From Deltaproteobacteria bacterium (GTDB lineage: Bacteria > Desulfobacterota > Desulfobacteria > Desulfobacterales > JAFDCJ01), in contig JAJRVC010000305.1 in assembly GCA_024277475.1 (NCBI GenBank), forward strand, positions 1 to 8,520: a DNA stretch of 8,520 bases, written 5' to 3'. The position numbers and the translations under genes are program-made. The notes under the pieces are model-generated. The model saw nothing but the letters and a program-made list of their open reading frames with translations, was not told the DNA's origin and did not search any database. Shown here piece after piece: positions 6,162 through 8,520 of this stretch (positions are counted from its first letter, which is position 1; each line of letters opens with the position of its first letter).

Positions 6162-6691
6162 CAGGATTGCTCCCCCTTTGCTTTTTCGACACCCATAATC
6201 TGCATAATACTATGAATGCCCAGGGAAAATCCCTGAAACAAGAGGAGTGTAAATCCCAGCGGGATGCATCCCTTCAGAATGAAACGAAAGGGGATGCCTC
6301 CTGGGTCCGGCGAACCCTCGAAGATTGCAAAGGAATTTGCCATAAACTTCCACGACGTTGTAATCACCATGAGACAGCCTGGAATTAAAAAAATAATAAC
6401 CCCAAAAAGATTAATCCAGGCCTGGCCCTTTAATCCCAAACGCTGATAGACGATATCGACCCGCACATGACCGTCATGCAGCAGGGTGTAGCCGGCGCCG
6501 ATCAGAAAGATGAAGCCGAACAAATGCCATTCCAGCTCCTGGGTAAACACAAAACTGGTATTGAACAGGTAGCGCATGACAACATCGGTAAAAACCACCA
6601 GTACCAGCGCCAGGGTCACCCAGGCCACACCGCGGCCAACCCATTCGTTCAGGATGTCGATCCACCGGCTAAATGTCTTGAGTCCATTCAT
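6161..6691 (-). CDS. dctQ: TRAP transporter small permease DctQ
   Basis: This 176-aa subunit is the small four-helix membrane partner that stabilises DctM. Predicted helices are at about 21-41, 52-71, 92-113 and 139-160. The family hallmark HDGHVRVDIVY (72-82) follows TM2, and the TM1 end VVFTDVVMRYLFNTSF with QELEW (51-55) is characteristic. ATG 6691 is the only reasonable start. The nearest upstream in-frame codons hold no ATG/GTG/TTG before a stop, although the ribosome-binding site is weak (GGA eight bases upstream), so translation initiation may be limiting. It overlaps dctM by one base. It is the first gene of the minus-strand transporter operon and is divergent from the CoA-transferase/GNAT gene. 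Confidence 0.93.
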   Translation of the reverse strand: MNGLKTFSRWIDILNEWVGRGVAWVTLALVLVVFTDVVMRYLFNTSFVFTQELEWHLFGFIFLIGAGYTLLHDGHVRVDIVYQRLGLKGQAWINLFGVIIFLIPGCLMVITTSWKFMANSFAIFEGSPDPGGIPFRFILKGCIPLGFTLLLFQGFSLGIHSIMQIMGVEKAKGEQS

Positions 6692-6882
6692 TTTTGCAAT
6701 CCAATAACTTCTTTATTAATTGTTCTATGCCCTTCTCAGCGTTCTACAAGCTCTGCAGTGAATTCTTACGATAAAAGATAATTGAGAGTCAAGGACTAAT
6801 GCCAAACCCTTCCAACCTTCCCCTTGCCAATTAAGGTTGAATGAGCTAATTTTAAAGACCTTATTATACAAAGGAAAATCCC
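6692..6882. promoter_or_regulatory. Divergent promoter region between dctQ and the CoA-transferase/GNAT gene
   Basis: These 191 bp must carry promoters for both directions. For the plus gene, TATTAT (6862-6867) is a good -10, with TTGAAT (6837-6842) as a -35 at a long 19-base spacing; the transcript would start at or just before the Shine-Dalgarno. For dctQ, TTGACT occurs on the minus strand but no convincing -10 follows at the right distance. No clear sigma54 -24/-12 pair and no long inverted repeat stand out. Shared control of transporter and fusion gene is likely from the geometry but not proven. Confidence 0.4.
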
Positions 6883-8520
6883 ATGACGCCGTCACTTTAT
6901 TGGCCGGATAAATATGTTGAAAACAAAAGGGAAGTTGCGCAGGCACTGAAAATCATTAAGCCGGGACAGCGGGTGTTTATCGGGTCCTCCTGCGGCGAAC
7001 CCCAGCATCTGGTGCGGGGACTGTCTGAGTTGTCGGATTATTTTAAAGATATCGAGATCGTTCGGTTGCTGACCCTTGAAACAACTCCGCTCACCCTGAT
7101 TGCCAATAAGCCTCATGATCAAAGCATTAATATCCGATCCTTCTACCTGGGGTCTGCCAAGTCGAAGGGAATCGCCCGCAACCAGCGCTTTATTACACCC
7201 ATCAATATGTCGGCAATTCCCCGACTGTTTAAAAGCCGCCTTTTGCCGATTCATGTAGCTTTGATTCAGGTTTCACCGCCGGATGACTTCGGCTGGATGA
7301 GTCTAGGGGTCTCAGTTGACATCACCCTGGCTGCCGCGCAATCCGCCGACGTGGTTATCGCTCAGATTAACACCAATATGCCCAGAATATTGGGGCGCAG
7401 TTTTATCCACGTCAATGATGTCGATTATTTTGTGGAGTACGATGAGCCGCTGCTGACGATCGGTAAAAATCCCGAAATGGCAGCTGCCAACGACATCGGC
7501 AGATTGATTGCTAGAAGGCTGATTGATGACGGCTCAACCCTGGCCATCGGCTTGGGCACTACATCTGAGGCTATCATGCTGGCATTGTCTGATAGAAATG
7601 ATCTCGGCATTCACACGATGTACATGACCAATGAAATTATGCACCTGTTTGCCAAAGGGGTGATTACCAACCGCAAAAAGGGTTTTAATGACGGCAAGAT
7701 GGTTGCCAACAGTGCCATTGGTTCAGAGGATCTCTATGAATTTTTAAATGATAATCCGGCGGTTGAATTTCATCCCTCCGATTATGTCTGTAAGCCGGCA
7801 ATCATTGCCCGCCACAATAAAATGGTCGCCATGAGCGTGGCCATGACGATTGATTTGACCGGCCAGGTGGCAGCCGATGCCATGCCGCAAACTCATTTTT
7901 CGGGAATTACCGGCATCTCTGATTTCATGCGGGGAGCGGTCCAGTCGCCGGGCGGAAAATCAATATTAATGCTGCCTTCCACCGGCATGCAGGGCAAAAA
8001 GAGTCGCATCGTCCCGTTGCTCGACGATACGGCGGTAGCGGCCGCCAGGGGGGACGTTCATCTTGTCGTCACAGAGTTCGGAGCGATCAATTTGTTCGGC
8101 AAAAGCCTGCAGGAAAGGGCGATGGCCATGATCAGTATTGCACATCCCGAGTTTCGGGATGAACTTTTTTTTGAGGCAAAAAAAATGGGGCTTCTCAGCA
8201 CCGAAAGAACGCTGAGTGAATCAATCCAGGGGGTCTATCCCATCCACCTGGAAGAAACCATCGCTATAGAGGGTAAAGAGGTGACGGTGCGGCCCGTCAA
8301 GCCTGTGGATGAAAGAAGAATTCAAGAGCATTTTTATAACTTGGACAAGGATGATGTCATAGCCAGGTTTTTCCACGAAAAAACCAGGTTCTTAAAAGAA
8401 GAGGTTGAAGGGGTATCTCAGATAGACTATGTTAAAGACTTAACCGTTGTGGCGGTTGTCGGCGAATTTGGTTTCGGGCGAGTGGTAGCCATTGGAGAAT
8501 ATCTGATCGATCCCGCCACC
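6883..8520 (+). CDS. Acetyl-CoA hydrolase/transferase-like protein fused to Pat-type GNAT acetyltransferase (C-terminus outside window)
   Basis: 546 codons are open from ATG 6883 to the window end; AAGGAAA (6871-6877) precedes the start. The N-terminal half of the CoA-transferase fold (about 10-190) shows FIGSSCGEPQHLV (32-44), PPDDFGWMSLGVSVD (132-146) and NTNMPRILGRSFIHVND. The C-terminal half (about 200-445) shows LGIHT (241-245), KGVITN, SGITGISDFMRGA (340-352), LPSTG and VVTEFGAINLFGKSLQERA. From about 465 a GNAT domain begins: VTVRPVKPVDERRIQEHFYNL, RFFHEKTRF and IDYVKDLTVVAVV. This matches the opening of the GNAT domain of lysine acetyltransferase Pat. Its acetyl-CoA-binding loop lies beyond the window; total length should be about 620-650 aa. 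The catalytic Glu of this transferase family (Glu238 of 4-hydroxybutyrate CoA-transferase, in a GIHSE motif) is replaced by Met246, so CoA-transfer activity is doubtful. A role in protein acylation, perhaps gated by acyl-CoA binding, is inferred. Database names for such fusions still say 'bifunctional'. Confidence 0.88.
   Translation, partial: MTPSLYWPDKYVENKREVAQALKIIKPGQRVFIGSSCGEPQHLVRGLSELSDYFKDIEIVRLLTLETTPLTLIANKPHDQSINIRSFYLGSAKSKGIARNQRFITPINMSAIPRLFKSRLLPIHVALIQVSPPDDFGWMSLGVSVDITLAAAQSADVVIAQINTNMPRILGRSFIHVNDVDYFVEYDEPLLTIGKNPEMAAANDIGRLIARRLIDDGSTLAIGLGTTSEAIMLALSDRNDLGIHTMYMTNEIMHLFAKGVITNRKKGFNDGKMVANSAIGSEDLYEFLNDNPAVEFHPSDYVCKPAIIARHNKMVAMSVAMTIDLTGQVAADAMPQTHFSGITGISDFMRGAVQSPGGKSILMLPSTGMQGKKSRIVPLLDDTAVAAARGDVHLVVTEFGAINLFGKSLQERAMAMISIAHPEFRDELFFEAKKMGLLSTERTLSESIQGVYPIHLEETIAIEGKEVTVRPVKPVDERRIQEHFYNLDKDDVIARFFHEKTRFLKEEVEGVSQIDYVKDLTVVAVVGEFGFGRVVAIGEYLIDPAT

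Noticed and set aside
6783..6815. Sigma54-like -24/-12 element (TTGGCA ... TTGAC) upstream of dctQ on the minus strand
   Set aside because: The GG is followed after 11, not 10, bases by GA instead of the required GC, so both spacing and the key -12 dinucleotide fail.
6725..6946. 73-codon minus-strand frame spanning the divergent promoter region
   Set aside because: It overlaps the well-supported start of the plus-strand fusion gene and has no ribosome-binding site or recognisable product.

Overview
The window looks like chromosomal DNA of a Gram-negative anaerobe, most plausibly a sulfate-reducing or syntrophic Desulfobacterota (for example Desulfobacterales). This is inferred from moderate GC, a complete TRAP-type carboxylate uptake system, a fusion of a CoA-transferase-like region to a Pat-type acetyltransferase (a layout I associate with that group), and intergenic DNA carrying short heptameric repeats. 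No rRNA, tRNA, CRISPR array, transposase or phage gene was seen, and no marker gene fixes the taxonomy.

Layout from left to right. At 1-294 (minus) is the N-terminal part of an exported DUF481-type outer-membrane protein, cut by the window edge. A gene-poor stretch at 295-799 holds its leader, with overlapping CCAAC/GTTGG inverted repeats, and two heptamer repeat tracts. A short MscS mechanosensitive channel lies at 800-1621 (minus). Another gene-poor stretch (1622-2162) is followed by a 119-aa unrecognised membrane protein at 2163-2522 (minus).

The core is a minus-strand TRAP transporter locus reading right to left: dctQ (6691-6161), dctM (overlapping by one base, ending at 4836), a 408-bp gap, then dctP with a Tat signal (4427-3333). 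A strong intrinsic terminator follows (3259-3301), and then uspA (3244-2744), whose ribosome-binding site abuts the terminator's U-tract. The binding protein has the signature residues of the TakP/FcbT1-type subfamily, so a 2-oxoacid, lactate-like or aromatic monocarboxylate is a better guess than a C4-dicarboxylate. A UspA beside a TRAP system has a precedent in TeaD of the ectoine transporter TeaABC.

Divergent from dctQ, across 191 bp, a plus-strand gene runs off the right edge (6883 to beyond 8520). It encodes an acetyl-CoA hydrolase/transferase-type region of about 440 aa, followed by the start of a GNAT domain resembling protein lysine acetyltransferase Pat. The position where this CoA-transferase family carries its catalytic glutamate is methionine (Met246), and two other active-site motifs are altered. 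The domain may therefore be a catalytically dead acyl-CoA sensor controlling the acetyltransferase, parallel to Pat, whose acyl-CoA-synthetase-like domain is also inactive. I consider this the most interesting feature of the window. A tentative combined picture is that a carboxylate is imported by the TRAP system and becomes an acyl-CoA, and the divergent fusion protein and the Usp adjust metabolism or transport in response.
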